In this document: positions 33,330 through 46,080 of the stretch, piece by piece
Layout of the letters: every line of letters starts with the position of its first letter
Position numbering within the stretch: position 1 is the stretch's first letter
NCBI GenBank assembly: GCA_941918925.1
Contig: OW799233.1
Span: 180,575,235 to 180,639,234 of the forward strand
Direction: 5' to 3'
Length of the DNA stretch: 64,000 nucleotides
DNA from: Phyto melanocephala
Lineage: Eukaryota > Arthropoda > Insecta > Diptera > Rhinophoridae
The notes under the pieces: model-generated
What the model was told of the DNA's origin: nothing
Databases searched by the model: none
What the model saw: the letters and a program-made list of their open reading frames with translations, nothing else
Position numbers and translations under genes: made by a program

Positions 33330-36304
33330 TATATTTTTAAAATGTTCACTTTAACAAAAATAAAAATTACTACTATTTTTGCATGCAGTCCAAATTTCTT
33401 TGACATGCCTTTTTCTTATTTTCTTGACTCCACGACGTCTGCTTTCAGCTTATACCTACCAAATATTTATATTGTTTTCTTAAATTATTGTGCATATTGT
33501 TGTGTTGACTATTTTGAGAAACAAAAAATTAAGAAATGGAAAAACTAGCTGATTGATCATCACCCTGGGTGCGTATTTGTATGTGCAATTATTTTCTAGT
33601 TTGTTTTTATGACTTTTTCCCTTTTCACAAAAAAAATTTTCCCAAAACAAAAACAAAAGGTAACAAATGTCCTGCGGTTTTAACTTTGGTCATCTACTGT
33701 CAAACATTAGAAAAGTAGAAAACTCTTAAACATAAAAGTACTTGAGTTTTGAAGTATGATGAGTACAAGATCATGATCACTTTTCTCAGTCCCATATCGA
33801 TAAATACTTAAGAAATCATAAACCCTTAAAAACAAAAACAAACATTTTATGATCCTTTGCCGTTGTAAATTGCAAACGGTACTTGAAGTTCCAGCTGCAG
33901 CATTTAACAGTACAGAACACACATACATCAACTTATATTGTTTTTGTTTTTAAGTGTTGCAACTCGGTGGGTGAGTAATTATGTATGTATGTTTCTATGT
34001 ATGTAGGTAATTGTGTATTCAGGTTTAGAGTCAAACATTTAATATTTGATTTTTAAAAATTTAAAATGCGGTTGCATAATTGAAGACTTAATACAAGCTA
34101 CTTTAACAATACCGCTTTTTATAATTAACACAATATTTAATGAGCTCTTTTTTCAGTAATTTTCTTTTGATTTCAAGTACTTCCCTAACCCTTCATAAAT
34201 CACCATCTTATTTGACTTTAAAAGTAGCTTATTTTTTTAAGATTTAACTGCATTTATTTGATTCAAGTACTAATAATTTACTCAATATTTAAGATTGAGT
34301 CAACACCTACTAAAATTATCACTTTGTAGTGATATTGAGAATTTTTTCTTTTCCATTTTTTTATTTTTTTTTTGTTTTACTTAATTAATGTTTTCCAAAG
34401 TGTTTTAAGTTGTTTAAAAATATTACTAAATTATTGGCCCCATAATGAGTTTTTAGTGTTTTATGTAGAGTTTTTTTCCCTTAAATAAGTACTTGAAACG
34501 GAATCTTTAAAAAAAATCAGCTCTTTGCTCTTTAGTATCCACTTTAAATACATTAAAAAAGTTTTTGTCTTTATTTTGTTTTTTCTTAACAATTATTTTA
34601 TTTATTTTCAATATTTATATTTGATTAATTTCTGTGCCAAAAGTACAGTCGGCGAAAAAAATTTTCAACATAATTAAATGGCTTTAAAATACCGTATTTA
34701 AAATATTACAAACTTAAACGTTGCTTTAACCTAAAATAAAGTCTAAAAGAGATTTTGTCCCAGACTGTATTTTTTTTTTTCTTTTTTAATATTTGACTTT
34801 TTGTATTTACGGTCACCAACTTAAAAGTAATTATCACCTGCATGACTTCTGTGCAAATCGTTTAACTGATTTTCTTTCATTCTTCCAATCTCTCGCCAAC
34901 TCCGCTTTTAAAACTGCCATCTAAAGTTGCTAAATCTTTTGGTCTGAGCTGTTTAATTGTTTCATAAAATTTTGTATATTTTTTTTCTGGAATAAAAGAA
35001 CGTGTGTGTATGTATTTTAAGCAAATAAAAAATATGAACTTTTTTCCATTTGCTCAACTTGTAAGTTGTTGTTTGAAGTCGTCATTCGGTTGTTATTTTT
35101 GCCAGCAACTATAGCTGTTTTAATTTTAGCCGTTTCAATATTTACACTTCAATTCAGTAATCAATTTGAAGAGTAAGTAAGTCAGTATTGATATTTTTTG
35201 TTTAATAAAAGTTTTTTTTCCCAACAGGACTAAAACAAATTTTGCACCAATCAGCCAGTTGCCAGATTGGTACATTGATTTGTACTGTTAAAATATTTCA
35301 ATAAATAAATAAAACAAAAAATTTATAAACTAATAAAATATCCGATGAACATCGGTTCTAAAAAATATATCTTTAAACAAAGAAAAAAATAATTGTTAAT
35401 TAATTTGATTTAAAAAGCTCAATTTAAAGCCGTATTTAGCTTCCATTTAAAGTCACAATTTAACACTTTCGTATCCATTAAAATTTAAAACAATAGATTT
35501 ATGTAGTAAATAAAAATGACACCAACAAAAACAATCACCAAAGTTAACCAACAACCACAAGCCCCAGCAAATAATAGTGATTTTGTTTGGCTGTCAAAGT
35601 TAAGAGAGGAGTCAGTCGTAAAGTTACAACAAGTATGCGATATTTGTTGGCATTGTATACAATGTCAATTAGCAGCTGCAAAATGACACTTAATGTGCGT
35701 CACCAAGAGCACAATAATGCAATAATAAAATAAAGTCAAATAAAAAATAAAATCTCGCAAATATTCCCTAAAGCAAATAGAAGACTTACCAAGATGTAGG
35801 GTCGCAAAACCCAGTGGTTATACTTGGCCAGTATTCAACAGCATGTGGCAATGTACACAAGGTGATGATAAACTCCTGAAATTATCTTTCAGCTAAAAAC
35901 CATACAAACAAGAGGCCAGACATACAGGCCAATGAATAAATAAACTAAGAAGACTGCTTGAAATAAAAAGCAATTGTCGCACAAAATATATTTGTGTATG
36001 TTAATGCAGTAAGAGTTTTTGGTTACGACTGTGTCGACTTCTACCTTCTTCTCTACTTAAAGCCGCCTGCCTGCTAGAAGCCTAGACAACAGAACCAAAC
36101 GATTGTTGTGTTAAAGCTTCCGTTAAGTGATCTTAAATAAACTTCAATGTCTTTCAAGCATTCAACGATCAGCAGTTTGTTTTTAAACTGAAACTGTGTT
36201 TGTAAGTGCAGGGCTTTAATAGAATGACATAATACAGTTTTTATCCTCAACAATTTTTATTTTACATTTTTCTATTGAAAAAATTATTTGTTTCTTAAGT
36301 ACTA
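33330..36304. other. AT-rich sequence, no gene recognised
   Basis: Nothing beyond low-complexity tracts. ORFs 33327-33548, 33707-33931 and 36216-36404 have no family signature. Confidence 0.5.
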
Positions 36305-37151
36305 AAGGGTCCGATAAATAACTATATTTTTTTTTTGTTTTGAAAATGCTATAAAAAAAACTACTAAATATTTTCACAAATTTCTTCTTTATTTGAAAGT
36401 ACAATCCTTCCGGTTAATAATGGAACATAATTTCATTCAAATGGCTGCCTCAGCTGGCTATGCAGTAGCCTACACGATCGGTTCAATTTTTAAGCACACT
36501 ATCAATTGTGTGCAGCTGTATTTCAATAATTGCTTCACGAATATTATCCTTTAAAGCGTCAATTATCTCTGTCTTGTTGGCGTAACACTTATCTTTGACG
36601 GCAATCCACAAATAATAGTCCAACGGTGTCAAATCGCAGCTCTGAGGTGGCCAAACGACATCAGCTCTGCAGCTGATAATGCGATCTTCAAAAACAGGGT
36701 GCAAAAGATCGAGTGTAGCTTCGGCTGTATGGCACGTAGCGCCATCCTGTTGAAACCAAATGTTGGCAATATCATCATCTTCAATTTTTGTGAACAAAAA
36801 TTCGTTCTACATGGCCCGATAACGATCGCCATTGTCTGTAACGGCCACTCCTTGCTCATTTTTGAAGAAAAAATAAAAATTGCCTCTGGATCAAAATCCG
36901 CACCAAACAGTCCCACGTTTTGGGTGTATCGGCTTTTCAATGTATGCGTGCGGGTTTTCTGTGCCACAAATGTCACAATTTTGCTTGTTTACATACCCGC
37001 TAAGATCAAAATGAGCTTCATCTGAAAAGATGATTCTTTTTTGGCAAAATCGGCCAAAGTAATGTCGCAATATTTCCCAGCGTTGTTCAAGCGTATACAC
37101 AACCATATTCGTTCAGCGGAAGGATAAAACTAAAATAAAAGGCGGACACTT
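36305..37151 (-). mobile_element. Mariner element with AAGGGTCCG ends, internally deleted
   Basis: The left end AAGGGTCCGATAAATAAC and the inverted right end AAGTGTCCGCC are mariner-type inverted repeats. Both flanks are TA (36303-36304 and 37152-37153), the expected target duplication. The total length is 847 bp, where a full copy would be nearer 1.3 kb. The broken transposase lies at 36483-37106. Confidence 0.85.
36483..37106 (-). pseudogene. DD41D mariner transposase without its N-terminal DNA-binding half
   Basis: ATG at 37106: about 22 residues (M-V-V-Y-T-L-E-Q-R-W-E-I-L-R...) run straight into R-I-I-F-S-D-E-A-H-F, which carries the first catalytic Asp. Next come N-K-Q-N-C and H-P-K-R-G-T-V-W-C-G-F. 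A frameshift near 36900-36800 is followed by an open frame with W-F-Q-Q-D-G-A-T-C-H-T-A (second Asp) and C-D-L-T-P-L-D-Y-Y-L-W (third Asp), 41 residues apart. The C-terminus ends at 36483. All three catalytic positions survive, but the roughly 120-residue HTH region is gone. Confidence 0.87.
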
Positions 37152-37789
37152 TATATTTACAATAGTTACTTATGTTGGCATAAAAAACTTACTTTTATTG
37201 TTTAATATAAATTTTTTAAAGAATTGATGGATATACTTAATATTACAAATTACTTGTCTACATAAGGTTGTAGCGTAAAGGAGAGTAATTTTTTTCTCTC
37301 TTTAATGTATGGTGTTTGACAATTTCTAGAGTTGAAATCACTTTTTTTGAATATGTACTTTCCAATACTCCAGAACACAAAAAAATAGTCAGCTGGGTTG
37401 GCACCGCCACCTTGTATAAGTATACCCTAATACAAACTTCTTAAATTGGGTTTCCAGTAGAAATAGTATTTCAAATGAAATTTTATTATTTAATTTAAAA
37501 TCATCATTTAATGCCTATCACGGCCATCCACGATTGTATGATTTTGAAAAGTCAGAATTTGAATAAAATTTCGCGTTTTTCAGCTGATATTATGGCTACC
37601 AATTGACTATGAAATATTTGCATAGATCTGAAGCTTCACATTAAAAACAAACAAAAAAAATACTCTTAATTTTAACTGTTGACGGTGATGGTTTTACTAA
37701 AGTAGTTTTGGATATGCCAATATTCCTGTTGGTCAACGAACGACAGCAATCTTTTAAGTATCTTATATTTTAGTGTCATCATATACATA

Positions 37790-38333
37790 AAGGGTCCGCC
37801 ATCTAACGTTTTTTTTTTCAACTAGTGCTTATTTCGTGAATGGTAACACTTAGCTTATGTCTGATTTGAGAGATAATTAGTTTTATCCTTCCGCTGAACA
37901 AATATGGTTGTGTATACGCTTGAACAACGCTGGGAAATATTGCGACATTACTTTGGCCGATTTTGTCAAAAAAATCATCTTTTCAAATAAAGCTCATTTT
38001 GATCTTGGCGGGCACGTAAACAAGCAAAATTGTCTTATTTGGGGCACAGAAAACCTGCACGCATACATTAAAAAGCCGATACACCCAAAACGAGTCACTG
38101 TTTGGTGCGGATTTTGGTCCAGAGGCACAACTGGGCCATTTTTCTTCGAAAATTAGCAAAGAGTGGCCGTAGTCAATTTCGATTGTTATCGGGCCGTGTT
38201 GAACGAATTTTTGTTCACAAAAATTAAAGAGGAGGATATTGGCAACATTTGATTTCAACAGGATGGCGCTTCATGCCACACATCCGAAGCTACACTTTTT
38301 TTTTTTTCTTTAAAGTTATTTGGCGGACCCTTT
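37790..38333 (+). mobile_element. Second mariner of the AAGGGTCCG subfamily, opposite orientation
   Basis: The ends AAGGGTCCGCCATCTAACG and inverted AAGGGTCCGCCAAATAAC pair well. TA precedes the left end; the right flank TTTATA has an extra T. The coding remnant starts at 37904 (M-V-V-Y-T-L-E-Q-R-W) with the same N-terminal deletion junction as 36305-37151. It then has N-K-Q-N-C-L-I-W and H-P-K-R-V-T-V-W-C-G-F-W, and reads up to F-Q-Q-D-G-A-S-C-H-T near 38270 with frameshifts. The C-terminal third is deleted. It is 638 bp from its relative, in head-to-head arrangement. Confidence 0.83.
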
Positions 38334-38912
38334 TATATTTAAAAATTTGCCTCGTCCCTAAAACTGTATTATTCGGCCAAAATTTGGGTTCCCTCTAAAT
38401 GCTGATAAAGCATATTTTTGACATCGGGTGTTGACAAATTGTGAACCGAGCCGGCTGCTACGATTTATGCCTGCAACTTTTAGGTGATTTGAAATATTTG
38501 AGTGAATAACCCTGCTCGTAAAGAAAGACAAAAAAATTTCATCTAACTTTAAAGTTATTTTGATAGCTTCCCTTAGTACAAAAGACACATTTTGGACAAA
38601 GTAAGTAGTATATAAACCAAAAGATAAAACGCAGAATCTAAGGCAGCTTATTCAAAATATTTACTTTTTTAAGCAAATGCAAATAAATTTCACGAGCAAT
38701 ATAATCGTGTAGAAAACTGTAGTGCATTCAAACAAATGACAAAAAAACGTAAAAAAATATTTTAAAAAATTTTTAAAATACAAATCTTTAAAACTCTATG
38801 AGCAAACATTTATTATAAAATTAAGAATTGATTCAGTTGACGGGACAGAAATTTTTATTAAGTGTAGTACAGGGAGTATTAGATAACAAATATCAAAAAT
38901 TCCGTTAATCAA
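38334..38912. other. AT-rich sequence, nothing recognised
   Basis: No coding signal or repeat pair. Confidence 0.5.
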
Positions 38913-40049
38913 CCTTATTCTGCGTTTCGATTACGTTCCCGCATTCAGTTACGCTCGGATCGAAAAAGGGTATTCTGACGAAAAACTGAATCGAAAGAAA
39001 ACGAAGAAGAACAGAGTATCTTTAAATTAGCTACTTTTCTGTGTAACGAGTGAAATAGAAACAGTAAAAATAAACAATTATATAAGCATTTCAGCAAAAA
39101 GTTCAATGTGGTGAACAAAAAATTAATAAATAAAAAAATAAAAAATTGGCAGAAAAAGTGTCGGAACATACATATGCATGTATATGGGTAAAGGTTGTTC
39201 GTGATTAAAATATTAGTGTGAAGAATCCTGTAGCACCGGAGTCGATATTAAATGGGTTTTCCGTTGCGCAACAAAAATTCCCTTGTTTAAACAAAATGGA
39301 ATCGATAGCAGCGGCGCTGTTGTTAGAAGAAAAAAAAACGCATTCCAGAACGCAGAGTTAAGAATTGAAAAACAGAGGTTGAGAGACAATTGCAATCCAT
39401 TCGAGATGACTGATTAATTGTGAGACTTTACATATGCAAGTGTGAAATTATTTCTTTAGTTTTACAGATTTCAAAAAAACTTTCGCCTCAATAAAGACGC
39501 GTTTAAGTATGTGTCAGACACGTTTGCTTCAGAAGCACTGGCCACCACGTTAGCATCTTTATCACCGCTTTGAGATTACTTGCTGAAGAAATCTACCAAC
39601 ACGGAGTGGGTGCTGATTGCAACGTTGCGATGGCTCAATCCGCAGTGTCGAATTTATTATCATTTTTCCTTGACATAATGCAGACAACGATGTGCTCGCA
39701 GTAGATGAAATTTTACCAGACTGAGGAGGAAAAGACGCAGGCAAAGCAAGATTACATATATTAAATTTGACAAAAGTTTAAAATTTCAATTAAACAAAAA
39801 ATGTTTACAAAAAAGTTTATTGCATTTTATACCAAAATTGTTTTTTTGATTTTAAACTTTTTTAAAATACTCCACCAAGAATCGAAAAAATGTCCGTTAA
39901 TACATACACAACTTAGAAGAACGTAGCTACGATCGTAATGCAGAATACATACATCGAAGAAACAAATCGAAATGAAACAAAATGGAACACAGAATATCAA
40001 AGTTGCCAAGCGGAGAAAATTTCGTTCCGAATAGAAACGCAGAATAAGG
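38913..40049 (+). mobile_element. PIF/Harbinger-type element, internally deleted
   Basis: The left end CCTTATTCTGCGTTTCGATT and the inverted right end CCCTTATTCTGCGTTTCTATT form an inverted repeat of about 20 bp. The interior holds the N-terminal part of a Harbinger-type nuclease (39296-39703) but no catalytic second half or MADF-like partner gene. At 1.1 kb it is well short of a complete element. The 3-bp target duplication typical of the superfamily is not clear at either side. Confidence 0.72.
39296..39703 (+). pseudogene. Harbinger nuclease N-terminal remnant with an intron
   Basis: ATG at 39296 opens M-E-S-I-A-A-A-L-L-L-E-E. After a one-base slip in the A-run it reads L-R-I-E-K-Q-R-L-R-D-N-C-N-P-F-E-M-T-D, the R-D-x-x-N-P-F/L motif of Harbinger nucleases. 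A plausible intron (about 39415-39467, ending TTTTACAG) leads to F-R-L-N-K-D-A-F-K-Y-V. After another frameshift comes L-R-L-L-A-E, Y-Q-H-G-V-G-A-D and Q-S-A-V-S, the helix-turn-helix-like 'A-L-R-F-L-A...S-Q-x-x-V-S' part of the family. The frame ends at 39703 before any catalytic Asp. Inactive. Confidence 0.72.
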
Positions 40050-41764
40050 GTGAATATTTTATTGCTGTTGTTTCCTAGGAAGAAAGAAATTTAAAGAAAT
40101 CTACATCTCCAATGAAATATAAACCCTTTTATATGCCTAAAAATAATAAGTTAAAGAATCGATTCTCTTAAGAGGCTGCATAACGATTGTATGCTTACAT
40201 TCAAGGCTGATTCAGGTTTTGACACTATCTAAACGATAATGCGAGAGAATAACAAATAGTAGGCGCTGTTTGTTGCTGCACAACAACAACAACAACAGTA
40301 GCAATAACTATAACTGATTCTATTTATAAGAAGTAGCTGCTATTGTTGGTGTAAAAATTGCTTTATAAAACAAAAGTCACTTTTCTTTCAATTCAATTTA
40401 GAGTTTAACTAATGAACTCTTTAAAGGATTTGTTTTCATACAGCTCCTGCTGTAACATTTGTTGGTATTTGCAAATTGACAAAATAAATAATGTTACAGG
40501 TCCGTCTTTTAACTATTTGGCGGTGACTACTGTTTTGTTTATTTGTTCATTTTATTTCGCTGCCACAAAAGCCATAGGCAATCAATTCAGTCTACACTAC
40601 ACTGGCTGTTTCAACTGACTGTTGCTAATTTGTGTTTGTCTATCAGTGAAAATTTCAATGTTAAAAGCTTCATTGAAACAGTTTGAGTTCAAAGAGTTTG
40701 GGTAAATAATAAGACATCAACAATAAGAAGAAAAAAATCAAATTCAATTCATCTGCAGACATGAGATATGAAGATGACAAAAGACATTGTAATTCCTAAG
40801 AACAACAACAAGGAAATTTGCAAATTTGTTAAGTAAACAATTAATATCTTCTTGCTTTTGGTTCTACAGAGTTTGGAGTCATTGAATAAACAAAAAATTT
40901 TTTTTGGTTTGCTCTTCTTTTCGTTAAAACTTTTGCCACGATGACAAAACGACTGAAAAATAAACGTTTAGCCAAATCGTTAAGTAATTAAATGAAAGTA
41001 AATGTTGGTAAATGTTTGTAAAGTCAACAATCCTCAGACTCATCTTTAGTGTGCTTTTGGCCTGAACTCCCTCAATATAAAGCAGTAAGCACACAGTACA
41101 CACAGTACACACAGACAACAATAATTGTTTACGCTTTAACACCCATCAGATAAACAAATATTTTCTAAATCTTTGCTTCCCACTCTCTAATGACACAAAC
41201 AATGAGATGGTAGACTTGTACAATCAAAATTCATTACAGCCATTAATTTGAAACTGTAAATAATCGTATTGCTCCCCCTGTTCGTTTCGTTGCAACCCCA
41301 CAAACACTTTTCTCAATTTACCCCAAGGATTTGAGACGACAGCAAACATACGTTTTCACATCAATGCCATTGGCAACACTGCAAAACCTTCGAAATATTT
41401 CCCTTTTATCACCCTTGTACCCCATCCACCAACTTAATGTTTTGGACCGTTTATTAGTTTAACCATATCAAACCCCCCCATCATTGTTTGCTTAAGTAGC
41501 AAACTTTCGACTGATTTAAAAAAAAACTTTTTGTCAGTTTATTTGTGTGGAGAAAAATGCAAATTGAATTAATCTAAAGTTGATATGCTAAACGGTTCTA
41601 AATTCCAAAAAAAGTAAAGGAAAGAAGAGAGAGAGTGTGGCACAGAAACTGAATGAAAAAAGTTTATTGGTTTAAATTGTGGTTTCATGGATATCAAGGG
41701 ACCAGTCTCTTCTTCCCTTTTTGTTTATGTCTTCATACTGTGGGGTTTCAAACTCCTTCCCTTT

Positions 41765-41795
41765 CTCTCCCTCTCTCTCTCTCACTCTCTCTCAT
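41765..41795. repeat. (CT)n microsatellite
   Basis: A run of CT dinucleotides with a few interruptions. Confidence 0.9.
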
Positions 41796-44053
41796 TCTCG
41801 TTTTATATTGTCCTTTTTAGTGCTCAATTGTGTTAAGTAAACAAAATTGTTTAACATTTATTATCCTTGCTGAAGTTGTTCATGCAATGCTTAAATGAAT
41901 GTGTATGCGTGTGTGTATATATGTGTTGTAAATGTATGTCTGTCTGTCTTATGCTTTAGTCAAAATTTTAGAAATTTGATATTGGCTGCCAAAAATCATG
42001 CATGATTATACTTACGTTTGAATTTTATTACGAGTTTTTTTTTTGTTTGTGTGTCAGTGATTTAGCATTCTTTGAGTTTTTCAAGGGTGGATTTTTTATT
42101 AGTTTGGTGTATATGTATGTGTGTGTGTGTGTGCGTAAATTATTTAACAAGCTTATCAGTATCATGAAGATGGCTTATTTTATTATTGACTTTTTTTATT
42201 TATTTATTTTTTTTATTTTTTTTTTTTGTTCAGTACTTCTTTGATGGGATTATTTGGGATTTTGTATGTGATTCCCATTAAATAAGTAGATTTATGTGGA
42301 GTTTTGTATTAAAATTTATGATGTGATAACGATTCTTTCAAGTGAATTATTTTTAGTTAAATCGAAATCGTCAATAATAATTAATAAGAAATATATTTAC
42401 GCGATTGTGATATTTACAAGAAGAAGAAAATTTATATTTTTTTTAAATTGTTTTAGAAATGTATTAATTAGTATGTTATGCACCATAATAGTTTTGTTTT
42501 CTAAATTAAAACTTTTGTGCCATCTTCTGCATTAAATTTTGAATAAGAAAGTTAAATTAAACTGCAGTATTCTAGAATACTAAAAAATTAATCCAAAACT
42601 GGTCGAGTATAATACATCTTCAAAACAAAGGGCTTAGTTCTTGTTTCCTAAAACGGTTTTTCGTTTTCAGAGAACAAGTGCTAATCCCTTTGCAATGGTT
42701 CTATAATTATTTCTATAAGTTGACGTACTGGTATTTGATAGGCATCATCTGTTTAACTTTTAATTTAATGCGAGTAGAATACGGGAATTATTTCCTTAGC
42801 TTGTATAAAATTATATTCCAACCCCTTGTGTCTTTATTCTCTTATATTCTTAATACAATATGTTGTCTATATCCAGTTTATATTTTTGTCAGTGGCGAAA
42901 AATATTTCCAGACATTTATTTTGTTTTACACCTTTATGTTTCATAATCGTTGAAAAGTGGCTTGAATTTAACGCAAAATTAATTGTACGTCCAAATTAAG
43001 GACAAGTTGGTTTGGATTGAATTAAGCCTATGCTTTCTCTCAAGTTACAGATTTAATGATTATTTTCTTTAATCAATTTAGCATCACACTTAAAAGAACA
43101 ATAAATACACTTTTAGACTTTTATTTATTTATTTATTCAATTTCTTCATAGAAGTTACAACTTCACAGCCAAAATAAAAATGAAAAAAAAAAAATTAAAT
43201 TGTTAATGCAAATAAGCTTATTGGCGGATTTTTTTAAAAGAGCATAATATACATAAATGCCTTAAAACGGCTTGGCGAACTTAAATATTAAGAAATTCGG
43301 TTAAGATATCATTTAGCAAATAAAATACATGTATTTTGAAACACTCTTTAATGTACTGTTTTTGAATTGCACGGTACTGCTTATCCAACGAATTGCTTTA
43401 GTTTGATGAAATTTTACAGCTTGTCTGCATAGCTAACGCTGTATTAACATTAAATTTAAAATAATTTAAGTTTAGATATTAAACTTTAGAATTTTCGAAA
43501 TGTCATTAAACAGACTCTGTAGAAATGTATATAAACATTTGTTGACAGCAACAAGATTGATAAGACTATAAACATACTTTGTATATGAGTAGTTAATTGC
43601 TGTGAAATGATTCTTCTCGTTTTGTTGACAGTATTTTTATTGAACAATAAACTATATCAACTAATTTAAAAAAAAAAAAAACAAAACTCAAAATAACTTC
43701 ATTATCATGAGTATTCTACACTATTTGGAAAAAATTCTACAATCAAATTTACACGTCGCATTAAACAGACAAGAAAATTTATATAAACAAACTGCTTTGG
43801 AAACTTAATTTATTATCATTGCCAAATGATCATCGACATCCCCATCTCCCCAGTCGCTCTCACCATAATCATCGTAATGCATTTTTTTTAACAACATTAT
43901 TGCTGGATATCAAACACAAATCATCCCTCTAAATAAATATTATTTGTGCCAACGGTTGTTGGTTCGCAAGTCTGCCGTTTAGGAAAATCTAAAAACTAAT
44001 CTCGGCAAGAGAAAAAATTAAATTATATTTGTTTTATTGTTTGGCAAACAGCA

Positions 44054-44281
44054 TTGAAACCCATAAAGCCACAAAATATTACTTTAGCTGAGACTGCTGC
44101 TCAGTTATTAATGTCTAGCAAATATGCGTTTAATACTGACTTCTTATCGTCTCTACATACAACTGAGCGCAAAGATTTCTACAACTTCTTCAATGTTCAG
44201 TCATGCAGTCATTTATCCAAAAACACAAGAAAAAAAATAAAAATAAACCAACCAGTAAAAAGTAAAATTATAATTGAATAA
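44054..44281 (+). other. Unassigned 75-codon ORF
   Basis: The frame reads M-K-P-I-K-P-Q-N-I-T-L-A-E-T-A-A-Q-L-L and onward with mixed, not low-complexity, residues up to a lysine-rich end. A possible splice acceptor (TTTATTGTTTGGCAAACAG, ending 44051) lies just upstream, which would make it a 3'-terminal exon. No homologue is recognised and no upstream exon could be found. Could equally be chance. Confidence 0.15.
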
Positions 44282-45120
44282 ACGCGTCATATCCATGTAA
44301 ACTTATTCGTCGTTTTGTTGTTTAATTTTCTTTATTTTTTTATCATTGTTATTCTCAACATCAAGAGCAGTGGCAGGCTAAATTGCTTCCATAACTGCCA
44401 CCCACCACCACCATAGACTAGTGTGAGTTAACAAAGTTATTATTATCGTTTTATCGTTCAAAGCTTGTTTGCGTTTATTTTTTCATTCTTTTTTTCCTTG
44501 GTGTCAACATCACCATTACCCACCTCCCTTACTTACAGGGACATCATTTCTCTCACTAAAAATTTCATATATTTGCCAACAAACAGCTCAATTGTTTGTT
44601 GTTTTTCTTTATATCCGTCAGAAGAAGAACTGTACAGAGAGAGGGTGTATTATTTACTGTTGCTGTTTGCTGAAAACACATCAACAGTTTGGCAACCCCT
44701 TTGTAACGTTATTAACCAGCATTGTTATTGCTACTAACGACTAAAGGATAGACTAGGATTTTTTTTGCACACATTCAAAAGAATTATACAACAATGTGTG
44801 TGTGTGTGCATATGTGTTGTTTGTTCTGCTTTATTATTTTGGTGAGTCGTTTTGGCGATTTTTATGTTGTTTAGAGTAGTTTTTATTTTTTTACTTTAAA
44901 CTTTAAAATTAAAAATTTTTTGAAATGACTTTAAAAAATTTCACACGATTTAAATTATGTTTTTATGTTTATGTAGTGAAATAATTGGTTTAAGAGTCGT
45001 TTTATCATAAAGTCATAATTTTCTGATAGTTTTAAATTAATTGAAACGTTTTGTATTGTTTATTGTAAAATTTTTATAAAAGAACTTATCAAACGGTTTA
45101 CCAATTAGTAAAATATGTTT

Positions 45121-45863
45121 TTAAAAATGTATTAGAAATAGTAGTTCACGTTTATATCCGATATTGACGTCCGGAATATCTATAATAACATCAAAACTTC
45201 TAACTATATTGGCTTGTTGGCATGGATTTTCAAAATACTGGTTGCCATTGGTCTGTAGCCCTGAAAAATTGAATTTTTGAAAATGTGATGTGAAAACACA
45301 TGACGCAATTTTGCTTGCTAACTTATCCATTTATCAAAAAAAAGTGCTTCGTCACTTTTCGGGCACTTAAAATTAACAAAAACTGTAATGAAATTTGTTT
45401 CTTGCGCAGGTGTTGGCTGACTGAAAATCGACTGCATCGGGTTGTTCCACATACTTTCATAAATAGCACCAATATTTTTGTCCAAACCGGTGCATCATTG
45501 TTTTCCGATTTGCCTTTCAACAGCATAGGGTCCCTATTAATCTTTTTTTTATTTAACTCTATTATTGGCTTCTCGGACGATGCAATTGGAACTAAAATTT
45601 TTTGAATCCAGCTCATTGTCAATGGTTGTCCTTTAGGTCTTAGCGGAGCACAAAATCACCGACTGCCTAATGAATTTCATTTTTATCATTGTTGTGCTAC
45701 ATATTGACAAGGTTTTCGAAGTATATGCTCTATCAAACTCAATTTCTGCTTTATAATTCATATTAATTCTGTTACATCCTCCCTCTTGTATTTTTCTATT
45801 TTTCATAGCAGTTATTTTAGCAACTTTAAACGCTTTTATATTATTGTGGCAATTCGACATCAC
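45121..45863 (-). pseudogene. Cluster of coding-like minus-strand frames, family unknown
   Basis: Three minus-strand frames follow one another (45863-45633, 45622-45323, 45330-45121), each 69-99 codons. They are mixed in composition and not AT-driven, and could be pieces of one gene broken by frameshifts. The first contains Q-E-G-G-C-N-R-I-N and the second W-I-Q-K-I-L-V-P-I and V-W-T-K-I-L. A run of eight A at about 45336-45343 sits where the last two frames change over, a plausible frameshift site. No motif is recognised; a transposase or host pseudogene are both possible. Confidence 0.3.
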
Positions 45864-46080
45864 TGTTTTAAGTATGTGCTGATAAAGAATATATAATGAA
45901 CATCAGGATGAAATATTCAAATATTTTATTATTTGTAAAAAAGCATTTTGTTGTTGCTTTATTTTAGGCAGCTAAAATTATTTTTGTCATAATTTTCTTA
46001 TTAGATGTTGTAAATGAATGTAGATGCAGAATTTTCGGAAGTATAATGTATGATGATAACGTACCAAAATTTCACATTTA

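Larger units (their letters stand above)
40050..45120. other. AT-rich sequence, no convincing gene
   Basis: The longest TE-poor stretch of the window. It contains microsatellites (CAACAA near 40281-40300, CT at 41765-41795, GT near 42118-42132) and long T tracts. ORFs at 42002-42953 are hydrophobic translations of T-rich DNA. One ORF at 44054-44281 is listed separately. If a host gene spans the window, this could be ordinary intron. Confidence 0.4.

Noticed and set aside
42002..42953. Run of three hydrophobic ORFs suggesting membrane proteins
   Set aside because: Composition follows T-rich DNA (Phe, Leu, Ile, Tyr). No start context, splice sites or family motifs.
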